DNA of 22,469 nt from a virus: positions 1-22,469 of IMG/VR virus record IMGVR_UViG_3300041955_000087, one strand, 5' to 3'. Below, one piece after another: positions 1 to 7,170 of this stretch. The translations under genes were made by a program, and so were the position numbers. The notes under the pieces were generated by a model, which was not told the origin of the DNA, did no database searches, and was given only the letters and a program-made list of their open reading frames with translations. Position 1 is the first letter of the stretch. Every line of letters begins with the position of its first letter.

Positions 1-727
1 TGCCATCGGTAATTGACAATAGTCTGTCACCGCTGCCACCAGAAAAGTTAGTGCCCACCAAATTAAGCCATAATTCACGCACTTTATATTGAGCGGTACC
101 ATCAGCAGCAGTAATCAAATTAACCTTACCTGCCGTAGCCAGCGTTGTGTGAGTTGCTGTGACATCGGCATAGATTGGATAGCCAGTAGCAGAGATTGTC
201 AGAGCGCTAGCAGCGGAGGCGATTTGAATGCCGGTGCCTGCTGTTAATCCCTTGAGCTGGATATTATTAGCAGCAACAGAAGTATAAAGACCAGTACCCC
301 CAAGATTAGTTGCTCCTAAAACTCCATTATTGGTAATAGTCACGTCGGTTGTGGTATTGCTAATAGTCATGCCAGTTCCGGCATCAAGTGATTTAAACTG
401 AAGCACAGAACCAGAATTTTGAGCATAAACGCCTGTACCTGAGCCTAGATTTGCCCCAGTGACATCAGAAGTATTTGTTCCAGCAATCGCAACTAGGGTA
501 ATAATTGCGCCACTGTAGGTTGCCATGAAAATAGCACCCTGAGTGAAGTTATTATAGCAACAAGTAATGGAGTCACCAGGTTGAATGCTATAACCAGATT
601 GTGCTGCAATTGGATTGATATAACCGGCTGATGTAATAGTTGCTAAAGAGTCAGCAGTTACATAACGAAAATCTTGGGGAGCAACGCCACCAGCGCCTAT
701 GCTTACTAAAGTTAAAGTTCCTGACAT
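1..727 (-). CDS. Tail-fibre-like protein, partial (runs off the left edge)
   Basis: This frame is open from an ATG at 727 to the window edge, giving 242 residues without a stop, so the C-terminus is missing. A clear Shine-Dalgarno (ATGGAG) precedes the start. Residues 1-85 align end to end with the neighbouring 89-residue protein: both carry D-x-LATIT-x-x-GY, then a GD pair, then a closing V-x-IAG. After that come internal repeats of the type L-x-AGTG-[IM]-x-I followed by beta-strand-like TIT or TIS segments, for example around residues 115-140 and 158-178, as in trimeric phage fibre shafts. It is probably a fibre or receptor-binding protein with the short protein's fold as its N-terminal module. 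The family is not recognised by name; the function is inferred from repeats and position at the end of the tail gene row. Confidence 0.75.
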   Translation of the reverse strand, partial: MSGTLTLVSIGAGGVAPQDFRYVTADSLATITSAGYINPIAAQSGYSIQPGDSITCCYNNFTQGAIFMATYSGAIITLVAIAGTNTSDVTGANLGSGTGVYAQNSGSVLQFKSLDAGTGMTISNTTTDVTITNNGVLGATNLGGTGLYTSVAANNIQLKGLTAGTGIQIASAASALTISATGYPIYADVTATHTTLATAGKVNLITAADGTAQYKVRELWLNLVGTNFSGGSGDRLLSITDG

Positions 728-760
728 TTTAAATTCTCCATAAATTAATAATTGTTTGTC

Positions 761-1030
761 TTAAGACATGTTAATTCCAGCAATTGGAACCAATGTACTC
801 GCGCTTGTTTCCGCATTGATACTGGATGCAAAGACACATGATTTAGTGCCGTCACCGTAGATTGTTTGAAATAGGTCGCCGTTGTTTAATACTAAACCTT
901 GGCCAGTGACGTTAGAGTCAACATAGCCTTCGGTTGTAATTGTTGCCAAGTCGTCGTCACAAGTCATGGCGTAATAACTTGGTATTCCTGCGCCCATATA
1001 AAACATGGGAGTACAAAAGTTTAATGACAT
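761..1030 (-). CDS. Small tail-associated protein, paralogue of the N-terminus of the next gene
   Basis: An 89-residue protein with a strong ribosome binding site (TAGGAGATT, ATG 7 bases downstream). It matches the first ~85 residues of the fibre-like gene that follows it, sharing D-x-LATIT-x-x-GY near residues 27-36, a GD pair near 51 and a closing V-P-IAG. The LATIT-GY pattern recurs in tail-module proteins of phages and prophages. The pair looks like a duplication in which one copy stayed as a single domain and the other gained a repeat shaft. Role unknown; a small tail or receptor-binding accessory is a reasonable guess from context. Confidence 0.7.
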   Translation of the reverse strand: MSLNFCTPMFYMGAGIPSYYAMTCDDDLATITTEGYVDSNVTGQGLVLNNGDLFQTIYGDGTKSCVFASSINAETSASTLVPIAGINMS

Positions 1031-1054
1031 TTTTTAATCTCCTAAAAATTTTAA

Positions 1055-1723
1055 TTATTGATAACGTATCGCAAAAATATTCCCTGAAGCTGTACAGGTG
1101 CCTGAAGCAAATATCGCATTTACGACTAAGTATATTTGCGATGGGCTCGCTGTGTTAAAGGTAAGAGTTGGTAACGAAAAGGATGTATTCAACATTGTTG
1201 TAGCGCTCAAGCAAGTGCAATTGCTTAAATCTCCAAAAGTTGCTGAAGTTATAGAAGGGGAAGCTTGTGCATAAGAGATTGAAATACTGGGTTGCAGCAG
1301 AACATTTCCATACAAAAGCCATACGCCAGCGGTTAAACTGATAGAGCCGACATTGGCATTAGCCCCTGATGTAAGCGATACAGCACTCGCAGAGGGAATA
1401 GCAGTTATAACCGATTCACCCACATATCCAGTATTCGCAAAACTCCCACTAGTTGAGCCTACTAAACCGTTCCCAGTGGGACTAAATGCAACACTTGTTG
1501 TAGTTATTGCTCCCAGAGTGCCTGAAAAAGATGGAAGCGTTCCCGCTCCCCCTGAGACCAATGGCTGGCCACTTGAACCAAGTGAAGCCAAAACCTGCAC
1601 TGGACCCGTGGCCGTTGTTCCTGCGCAATGAACGCCGTACGCTGTGGCTGTTGCAATTCCAGTACCTCCGGCTGCCACGGGTAAAGGCGTATTTGCTGTA
1701 TCTAAACTTGTTTGAGCTACCAT
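1055..1723 (-). CDS. Modular tail fibre protein, GGTG module plus unique head
   Basis: The start at 1723 is preferred to an upstream in-frame ATG at 1777 because AGGAAATAAA sits just before it and because the N-terminus (MVAQTSLDTANTPLPV) then lines up with its paralogues. It gives 222 residues and leaves 8 bases after the previous stop. Residues ~5-65 are the shared module: LDT-x-x-x-PLPV, GGTGIAT, a GTTATG segment, and GQPLVSGGAGTLPSF. The C-terminal ~130 residues differ from the other copies. They carry the pattern V-x-SISLTAGVWLLYGNVLL and a closing IYLVVNAIFASG, which resembles the jelly-roll heads at phage fibre tips. Probable receptor-binding fibre; assignment by pattern, not by search. 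Confidence 0.72.
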   Translation of the reverse strand: MVAQTSLDTANTPLPVAAGGTGIATATAYGVHCAGTTATGPVQVLASLGSSGQPLVSGGAGTLPSFSGTLGAITTTSVAFSPTGNGLVGSTSGSFANTGYVGESVITAIPSASAVSLTSGANANVGSISLTAGVWLLYGNVLLQPSISISYAQASPSITSATFGDLSNCTCLSATTMLNTSFSLPTLTFNTASPSQIYLVVNAIFASGTCTASGNIFAIRYQ

Positions 1724-1731
1724 TTTATTTC

Positions 1732-2265
1732 CTATGCGACTACGAGGCCGGATGAAGACGAACTGAAAACAGCCCATGTTGAATTGGCCACAATCCCCAC
1801 AACAAGGATATTGTCATACCTGCTTGCAGCACTTAAAGAACCACCAGAAGATGTTGTGCTTCCTAAATAAACGATTGTTCTACTTGCGCCCGCTCCCAAT
1901 TTCCATAAGCCCGCGCCTTGTCCCTGGATGGCAATCATGTTTCCTACAGCAAATGTAGTGGGTAGCGTTAGGGTTTGCAGACTTCCGCCAGTTAAAACAT
2001 AGCCAGTCGAAATTGCCCCTGTAATTGAGCTCGATGCGCTTGATGCCGAAAAAACAGGAAATGCTTGTGAGGAAAAAGAAACACTCCCCGACGAAGCCCC
2101 TGTCAACAGACTATTTGTCGTGCCCGAAGAAGTCCCAAATACACCCGAATTATTTACGGTTACTACTGCTGGCCCTGATAAATTTGATTGACCTGTCCCG
2201 CCCTGATTAGCTGGCAAAGGAGTAGTAGCGTTTGCATTAAGGGAATTAAAAATACCTACGGTCAT
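1732..2265 (-). CDS. Modular tail fibre protein, GGTG module plus shared beta-rich head
   Basis: A 177-residue protein with a good ribosome binding site (TAGGAGATGAAATG). The N-terminal module is a diverged version of that in its neighbours: TTPLPANQGGTGQSN, then a Ser/Gly/Thr-rich stretch. The C-terminal ~95 residues match the shared head seen in three upstream genes: TLTLPTT, a short gap, I-x-GQGAGLWKL, a serine-glycine turn, then DNI-x-VVGIVANSTWAV and an ending SSGLVVA. The head's usual GAGGW is GAGLW here. It is inferred to be a trimeric fibre or receptor-binding protein assembled on the short tail. Confidence 0.72.
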   Translation of the reverse strand: MTVGIFNSLNANATTPLPANQGGTGQSNLSGPAVVTVNNSGVFGTSSGTTNSLLTGASSGSVSFSSQAFPVFSASSASSSITGAISTGYVLTGGSLQTLTLPTTFAVGNMIAIQGQGAGLWKLGAGASRTIVYLGSTTSSGGSLSAASRYDNILVVGIVANSTWAVFSSSSSGLVVA

Positions 2266-2273
2266 TTCATCTC

Positions 2274-2831
2274 CTATGCTGCAATTGGATTGCCGCTATA
2301 GGCAATTACTTGGAATGTTGTATTAGCCACAGTACAGATCAACATGACACTATCAAGTGCCTGACTTGATGTTAATGTTCCAGTAGCTCCTAAAGTAGTA
2401 GCCAGGTTTCCACCAAATATTCGCTGACCTGATGCTTGTGTTATTTGCCATCCGCCCGAAGAACTCCCAACAATTTGGAATATAGATCCTTTTGTGACAG
2501 TTGTGGGCAGTGTGTAAATAACCTGTGTAGACCCATTATCAGTAAAATATAAATTATTGACAGAAATAGCCTGAGGAGTCGAACCAACATCAACAAAAGT
2601 TAGCCCACCTCCACCGCCCGCTGCCTGAAACGTGGGCAAAGCACCCGCACCATTACTGGTTAGCACTTGCCCAGACGTTCCAACACTGGCAACAGGTTGC
2701 AGCGCAGAAATGGAGCTAGTGCCACCACACACCACGGCATATTCTGTGGTCGAGGCTACACCTGTGCCTCCGTCTGGAACTGGTATGGGAACCGTTCCAG
2801 TATCTAAGAGAGTATTCGTACCCGTAGCCAT
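2274..2831 (-). CDS. Modular tail fibre protein, GGTG module plus shared beta-rich head
   Basis: A 185-residue protein preceded by AAGGGG 8 bases before ATG. Residues 6-70 form the shared module: LLDTGTVPIPVPDGGTG, an aromatic-x-VVCGGT segment, ALQPVASVGTSGQVLTS, and GAGALPTF. A run of five glycines (near residue 73) links it to the head, which reads VIYTLPTT, then I-x-GSSSGGWQI, and ends with LICTVANTTFQVI. The two-part plan is nearly identical to the next upstream gene, so the two are clear tandem duplicates. Probable fibre or receptor-binding protein; receptor unknown. Confidence 0.74.
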   Translation of the reverse strand: MATGTNTLLDTGTVPIPVPDGGTGVASTTEYAVVCGGTSSISALQPVASVGTSGQVLTSNGAGALPTFQAAGGGGGLTFVDVGSTPQAISVNNLYFTDNGSTQVIYTLPTTVTKGSIFQIVGSSSGGWQITQASGQRIFGGNLATTLGATGTLTSSQALDSVMLICTVANTTFQVIAYSGNPIAA

Positions 2832-2842
2832 TCAACTACCCC

Positions 2843-3388
2843 TTAAGCACAAACAAGACCACTGCTAGGCCCGCCAGCTACCATTGACCAAGTTGTATTG
2901 GCAACGATGCAGCGAAGTGTCACAGAGTTGTAATTGCCGGCAGATGTCACAGTTCCAGCTACAGAAGAGTTATTTTGTCCGATGTGAATGGTTTGTCCGG
3001 TGTTGGCTGTGATAATCCAACCGCCAGCACCAAGTCCGTCGACCCCAACAATTTGCCCAATGGCGGCAGTGGCGGGGAGTGTGATTGTAGTTTGACCAGC
3101 ATTAGCGACCAGATAAACGGTGTTAACGGCTGCTGCTTGGGTTGTGCCAGCGATGCTGACATATGCGCCACCGGTTGGATTAGACCAGACTGGCAAAGCA
3201 CCGGCACCGGCTGAGGTAAGAACCTGGCCTGCTGTGCCGACACCTGAGACTTGTTGCATAGCACCGGTTGCGGTTGTACCCGCTGCCATGAGTTCATAAG
3301 TAGTTAGGGTTGCTAATCCTGTGCCGCCTTCAGAGACGTTAACTGGGACTGTCCCAGTATCAAGCATTGTGTTAGTTCCGACAGCCAT
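2843..3388 (-). CDS. Modular tail fibre protein, GGTG module plus shared beta-rich head
   Basis: A 181-residue protein with AAGGATA upstream of ATG. The N-terminal module (MLDTGTVPVNVSEGGTG, then GTTATGAMQQVSGVG and GQVLTSAGAGALPVW) is followed from about residue 90 by the shared head: TTITLPAT, IVGVDGLGAGGWII, GQTIHIG, SVAGTVTSAGNYNSVTLRC, IVANTTWSMV, and an ending SSGLVCA. The head is closest to those of the 302- and 177-residue proteins, whereas the N-terminal module is closest to the 185- and 222-residue ones. The gene row therefore mixes modules. Inferred receptor-binding role. Confidence 0.74.
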   Translation of the reverse strand: MAVGTNTMLDTGTVPVNVSEGGTGLATLTTYELMAAGTTATGAMQQVSGVGTAGQVLTSAGAGALPVWSNPTGGAYVSIAGTTQAAAVNTVYLVANAGQTTITLPATAAIGQIVGVDGLGAGGWIITANTGQTIHIGQNNSSVAGTVTSAGNYNSVTLRCIVANTTWSMVAGGPSSGLVCA

Positions 3389-3405
3389 CTGACTATATCC
3401 TTATG

Positions 3406-4314
3406 TTAAGTGAATTGTATGCTGGATGAGCCAGCGGTCATTAATTTGAATTCGACATTTGCGGTGACACAGACGACTGCACAGTTGTCATATTGAAGTT
3501 TGGAGCTAACTGTTCCGCCTGCGCTAGAGGACGTTGATAAAAATCTCAGATATTGCCCACCGCCTGCTTGGATTGTCCATCCGCCTGCGCCTAGACCTTC
3601 AATATTAAATCGAAAGCCTACGGGGCATGTAGCGGGAAGTGTGAACGTGGTTAGCGAGCCATTTAAAGGGATATAGTTCACATTGTTTTGGACTAATTGT
3701 GATGTTCCAGTGACTGAGACCCAGTTTGTGTTTGAGTATAGGGAGAATTGAATGGGACTGGTGCCGATGACGATGGGATTTGGATCTGTCTCAATCCAAA
3801 ATGTCAGCGCATTCTGATCTCCAGCAATAATCGCAATAAAATCGCCTTGCATGGGATTTCTGACTGAGCTGTCATAATCGGACGCCCGAGTAAGAATCCA
3901 CGCTGTAGCGACGTCCCCGGCGACTGTAACCACATATACACCGTTTTGAAGAGGTGCCACTTGATTGTTCACCAAGACGCGCTCCCCGACTGCGAGGGTT
4001 ACGCCATCTATGACCAGGGCTTGGATAGTTCCGGCATTAGTGAGTGTTGCGCCGATTCCATTATTTGCGATCCCATTGTCATAGGTTGCAGTTAAAGGAG
4101 CCGTAGTGGCGACATAAGCAGATTGGATATTACTACCTGAACTTAGACCAAGGATGTATTCCGATAATTGAGCGACCGTATATTTGTAAGTTGTTCCGCT
4201 AGGACTTTCCGTGTAATCGACAGTATTTGTTGCCGGATAGACATCTGTCGATAGCACTGCTGCTCCGAGTGGGAGCTGGCTAATGGGTATTGAATCGTAT
4301 CCAGCTGCGCTCAT
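3406..4314 (-). CDS. Tail fibre protein with attachment-like N-terminus and shared head
   Basis: A 302-residue protein with AAGGACGG before its ATG. Three parts are visible. Residues ~1-55 (IPISQLPLGAAVLSTDVYPA then YKYTVAQLSEYI) resemble the N-terminal attachment region of many phage fibres. Residues ~65-195 match a common phage tail module: ATTAPLTATYDNG, GIGATLTNAGT, VGERVLVNNQ, NGVYVVT, WILTRASDYD. Residues ~200-302 are the beta-rich head shared with the three shorter downstream genes (FTLPATCPVGFRF, GLGAGGWTIQAGGGQ, DNCAVVCVTANVEF). It may be the fibre that joins the row of short heads to the virion, since it alone has this N-terminus; that is inference. Confidence 0.78.
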   Translation of the reverse strand: MSAAGYDSIPISQLPLGAAVLSTDVYPATNTVDYTESPSGTTYKYTVAQLSEYILGLSSGSNIQSAYVATTAPLTATYDNGIANNGIGATLTNAGTIQALVIDGVTLAVGERVLVNNQVAPLQNGVYVVTVAGDVATAWILTRASDYDSSVRNPMQGDFIAIIAGDQNALTFWIETDPNPIVIGTSPIQFSLYSNTNWVSVTGTSQLVQNNVNYIPLNGSLTTFTLPATCPVGFRFNIEGLGAGGWTIQAGGGQYLRFLSTSSSAGGTVSSKLQYDNCAVVCVTANVEFKLMTAGSSSIQFT

Positions 4315-4325
4315 GGCTACCGTCC

Positions 4326-4697
4326 TTAGTTATTCGTCGGAACATCATAATAAGTCACAGTCAGATAGGTGTCTGCTTGAGGACTTAAAAACTGAATCGT
4401 TTGCCCTGCGTAGACAATCCTTGGGCTTGGATTAAGTTCTGATGTATCAAGTGTAACAGTCCCTGTGGGAACTACAAGGGTAGTTGCTGAGCCTGATTTA
4501 ACAAATAAATCAGCTGCTTTTGACACCCCAAAATAAGCAATCATTTTGCCATTGGAGGCTTGGGGTACAGTAAATGTTTTTACTGTATCAGCTGTCAGAA
4601 GGGCAGTTTGGGTATAGGTTGGGAAATCGAGGCCGGTCAAAGTACCTGAGGTCAGTTGGCCATTGATATCGCGCATGATGTGTAATGGAGTTGACAT
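4326..4697 (-). CDS. Small virion-associated protein, hypothetical
   Basis: A 123-residue protein with AAGGAAAA before ATG, lying 9 bases after the large tail gene and 11 bases before the next fibre gene, so almost certainly in the same operon. The sequence is beta-rich with no signal peptide or membrane segment: VKTFTVPQASNGKMIAYFG near 40-58, then an acidic-poor VPTGTVTLD and a closing YLTVTYYDVP. It looks like a compact beta-sandwich, possibly a tail or capsid decoration protein. I do not recognise the family; position is the only functional clue. Confidence 0.7.
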   Translation of the reverse strand: MSTPLHIMRDINGQLTSGTLTGLDFPTYTQTALLTADTVKTFTVPQASNGKMIAYFGVSKAADLFVKSGSATTLVVPTGTVTLDTSELNPSPRIVYAGQTIQFLSPQADTYLTVTYYDVPTNN

Positions 4698-4706
4698 GGG
4701 TTTTCC

Positions 4707-7169
4707 TTAATATTTTATATAGAAATTTACGCCAGTATTCACAGAGCGTGTTTCATCTGGTGCTGGAGTTGAGTAAATGGTGCTAGAACTGGCATTAGCT
4801 ACTGTTGGGGGATAATATTTGACACTACTATCTTGTGGGGAAGTTACTCCAGAAGATTGAACATTGGCTGTCACAATGGACATAGAATATTCAAATGTTC
4901 CAAGATTTAACCCAGCAGGGCCAAGATTCGTATAACCATTAGTCATTAATCTATATTTCGAATCCATATCCCAGGTAGAATTTGGGTCATAACCTCTTAG
5001 GGTTAATCCTCTAAAATCCGGAGCTGCATATTGGTAAGAATTGATAGCTATTTGAGTTTTAGTAAAAACTGTTGTGTCAGTTTCTATATTAGTTAACTCA
5101 ACCTCAATTGGTGTGCCAGAAATGGAAGGGGAACTACCAGCCCCATTAACAGAATACCAAACATTATAAGTTTCTAATGAGGCAGGATTTGCCTGAAATT
5201 GCCAATATTGTCCAGCTGTAGGGATTGCAGTTATTTCTATTGATGTTGTTTGTAGTGCATTACAAATGTTTCTTGTCAGATAAGCAACTGCTTTAGCAGG
5301 CATCGTACTATCTAAATCAAGAATTAATGTATTCGGATAATTTGTAGATCCAGAAGTTTGATTTGGAGTGTTACCGATACCATTAACCCTAAAATATAAT
5401 GTATAACGAGTAGTATTGCTTGCAAATTGTATAAATTTACATGTATTACCTGATGTCACTGCTAATGCGGAAGCTGCCACTGTAATGTAATTGAAAGAAT
5501 AGAATTGATTTCCATAAATTCCTTGATATTGGCTATTTATTGTTAATGTAAATCCACTAGTTCCTGCTTGAGGAAGCCAAAATTGTGATCCGCCAGCATT
5601 ATTAAAGAATGGATTTAACCATCCATTTCCATTAAAACTAACTAGAGTATTACCATCCCAATAACAATTGAAATTTAAAGAAGCAGAACCTGTTATTACA
5701 CCTAAAAAGGTGCATGTTTGATTAAATGTCCAGCCAGTTGCAAGAAGTCCTGCTCCATCATTAGCTATAGCAATAGGAGTTCCCGCATTATTAGATGTGA
5801 TGGTAAATATATTATCAGTTGAATATCCTGACCAACATGTAGCAAAATCAGCACCTGTTCCATAGATTGGAAAATAATTCCCACATTGTGCAAAGTTTTC
5901 GGACAGCATCCAATTTAATAATCTTGAATAAGGTATTCCAAGATATGAGTTTTCTGTTGGATCATATATAGTCCCATCACAAGGCATTTTATTACTAATT
6001 GCAGAAGATGCTGACGTCGCAGGAATTGTACCGACTGTTTGCCCAATATCACCTATTTCACTATTGTCCCAAATCATTCCTTCTCTGGTTAGTAACAAAG
6101 GCAAATATAAATCACTGCCGTCAGGATTAGGTGTAGGCATCCATCCTGCTACGCCCCGAGTCAGCATATCCGCATTTGTTTGCGTGGGGAACGCAGTTAA
6201 TGCAGTAGTCAAACCATAAGCGAGGACAGCATCGGTAAATGTAATATTGAAAGCTGTATCGGTTGGGAACGATATATCTATCGCGATGAAGTCATCACCG
6301 TCAGGCCCTACGTTATAGCCTGAGCCCGACCCAAAGTTGATTGGGAAGCTGAAGAAGGTTCCTTCTGTGGTAACTTGTCCAATTTGTTGATCATACGCAG
6401 GACGTGGGGTTCCTCCAGTACCATAATAGGCCACGACTTCCACGACAAAGGGAACTGTAAATGTGGATTTCATCCAGAACCCATAAGTATAAAGACCTTG
6501 GTCGCTAAACTTATTCACGTCTGGAAATTTAATCCGAATGTCTTTCAGAACTTCAGTTCCAACAGGAACAGTACACGCAAAGTTAATTGAATAACGCGGG
6601 GATTCCGGAGGATTTTGAGTATACGCATTCTCAATAAAAGTAAGCGTATTGGTTGACGTCGCTCCAGAATCAAGTTCAATTGTCCACCCACCTTGAGCGA
6701 TGACATTGGTTCCAGGCAATAAGACATTGTCAGGCAAATCGGTATGCGCTAGAAATTGTCCGTTCGGAATATAGTTAAAAATACCATTCGCATTATTGGT
6801 ATTTGAGTTTGTTGCAGAAGGATAGGGCCATGCTTGTAGTGTGAATTGTGGAACACCTGTAGCACTTTGCACAACCACATAATAGAGTTCTGGCTCACCT
6901 TCAGCATTGTAAGGGTACCAAAGGGGAACAACGTTATTGCCGTTATTATCGACTATGGTACCTTCTGCGCTTAGTATGATTGGATTGGGCAAAGGAACAT
7001 AAGTGTAGTTTGCTTGATTGCCTTGTAGTTGATAGGTATTTTTGGGGGTAGCGCGATTGATGTCGCTGTATGTGAATATCCGCCCTCCTGAGAGAGGTTC
7101 CCCAGTATCTCGGTCGACGAAAAAATATTGTAATGGTGGAGATGCGATGTATAGTGGGTTTGTGGACAT
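4707..7169 (-). CDS. Large tail protein (tailspike or tail fibre position)
   Basis: The start at 7169 is chosen over an in-frame ATG at 7250 because GGAGAATAAA precedes it and it falls 1 base after the upstream stop; the product is 820 residues. Residues ~8-115 hold a typical phage tail N-terminus: PPLQYFFVDRDTGEPLSGG, IFTY, NPIILSAEGTI, then PLWYPYNAEGEPELYYVVV. Residues ~130-320 contain NYIPNGQF and GGWTIELDSG with beta-strand-rich sequence like a carbohydrate-binding sandwich. From ~374 the pattern GDIGQTVGTIPATSAS, NKMPCDGTIYDP and IPYSRLL, with a late PDFRGLTLRGYDP, resembles tail-collar-type proteins. It sits where P22 encodes its tailspike, but no right-handed beta-helix repeat or hydrolase motif is evident. 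Probably the main host-contact protein. Confidence 0.82.
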   Translation of the reverse strand: MSTNPLYIASPPLQYFFVDRDTGEPLSGGRIFTYSDINRATPKNTYQLQGNQANYTYVPLPNPIILSAEGTIVDNNGNNVVPLWYPYNAEGEPELYYVVVQSATGVPQFTLQAWPYPSATNSNTNNANGIFNYIPNGQFLAHTDLPDNVLLPGTNVIAQGGWTIELDSGATSTNTLTFIENAYTQNPPESPRYSINFACTVPVGTEVLKDIRIKFPDVNKFSDQGLYTYGFWMKSTFTVPFVVEVVAYYGTGGTPRPAYDQQIGQVTTEGTFFSFPINFGSGSGYNVGPDGDDFIAIDISFPTDTAFNITFTDAVLAYGLTTALTAFPTQTNADMLTRGVAGWMPTPNPDGSDLYLPLLLTREGMIWDNSEIGDIGQTVGTIPATSASSAISNKMPCDGTIYDPTENSYLGIPYSRLLNWMLSENFAQCGNYFPIYGTGADFATCWSGYSTDNIFTITSNNAGTPIAIANDGAGLLATGWTFNQTCTFLGVITGSASLNFNCYWDGNTLVSFNGNGWLNPFFNNAGGSQFWLPQAGTSGFTLTINSQYQGIYGNQFYSFNYITVAASALAVTSGNTCKFIQFASNTTRYTLYFRVNGIGNTPNQTSGSTNYPNTLILDLDSTMPAKAVAYLTRNICNALQTTSIEITAIPTAGQYWQFQANPASLETYNVWYSVNGAGSSPSISGTPIEVELTNIETDTTVFTKTQIAINSYQYAAPDFRGLTLRGYDPNSTWDMDSKYRLMTNGYTNLGPAGLNLGTFEYSMSIVTANVQSSGVTSPQDSSVKYYPPTVANASSSTIYSTPAPDETRSVNTGVNFYIKY

Positions 7170-7170
7170 T

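Noticed and set aside
1353-2210. Several plus-strand open frames across the fibre genes
   Set aside because: They are antisense shadows of minus-strand fibre genes, lack ribosome binding sites and have low-complexity, Leu/Pro-rich translations with no domain.
2959-3297. Minus-strand 112-codon frame inside the 181-residue fibre gene
   Set aside because: Gln/Pro-rich translation with no motif and no Shine-Dalgarno. Unlike the HNH case, nothing shows that it is coding; it is a frame shadow of a repetitive gene.
1-4700. Diversity-generating retroelement acting on the fibre genes
   Set aside because: No reverse transcriptase or template repeat is in the window, and the differences among heads are spread through the domain rather than confined to adenine positions.
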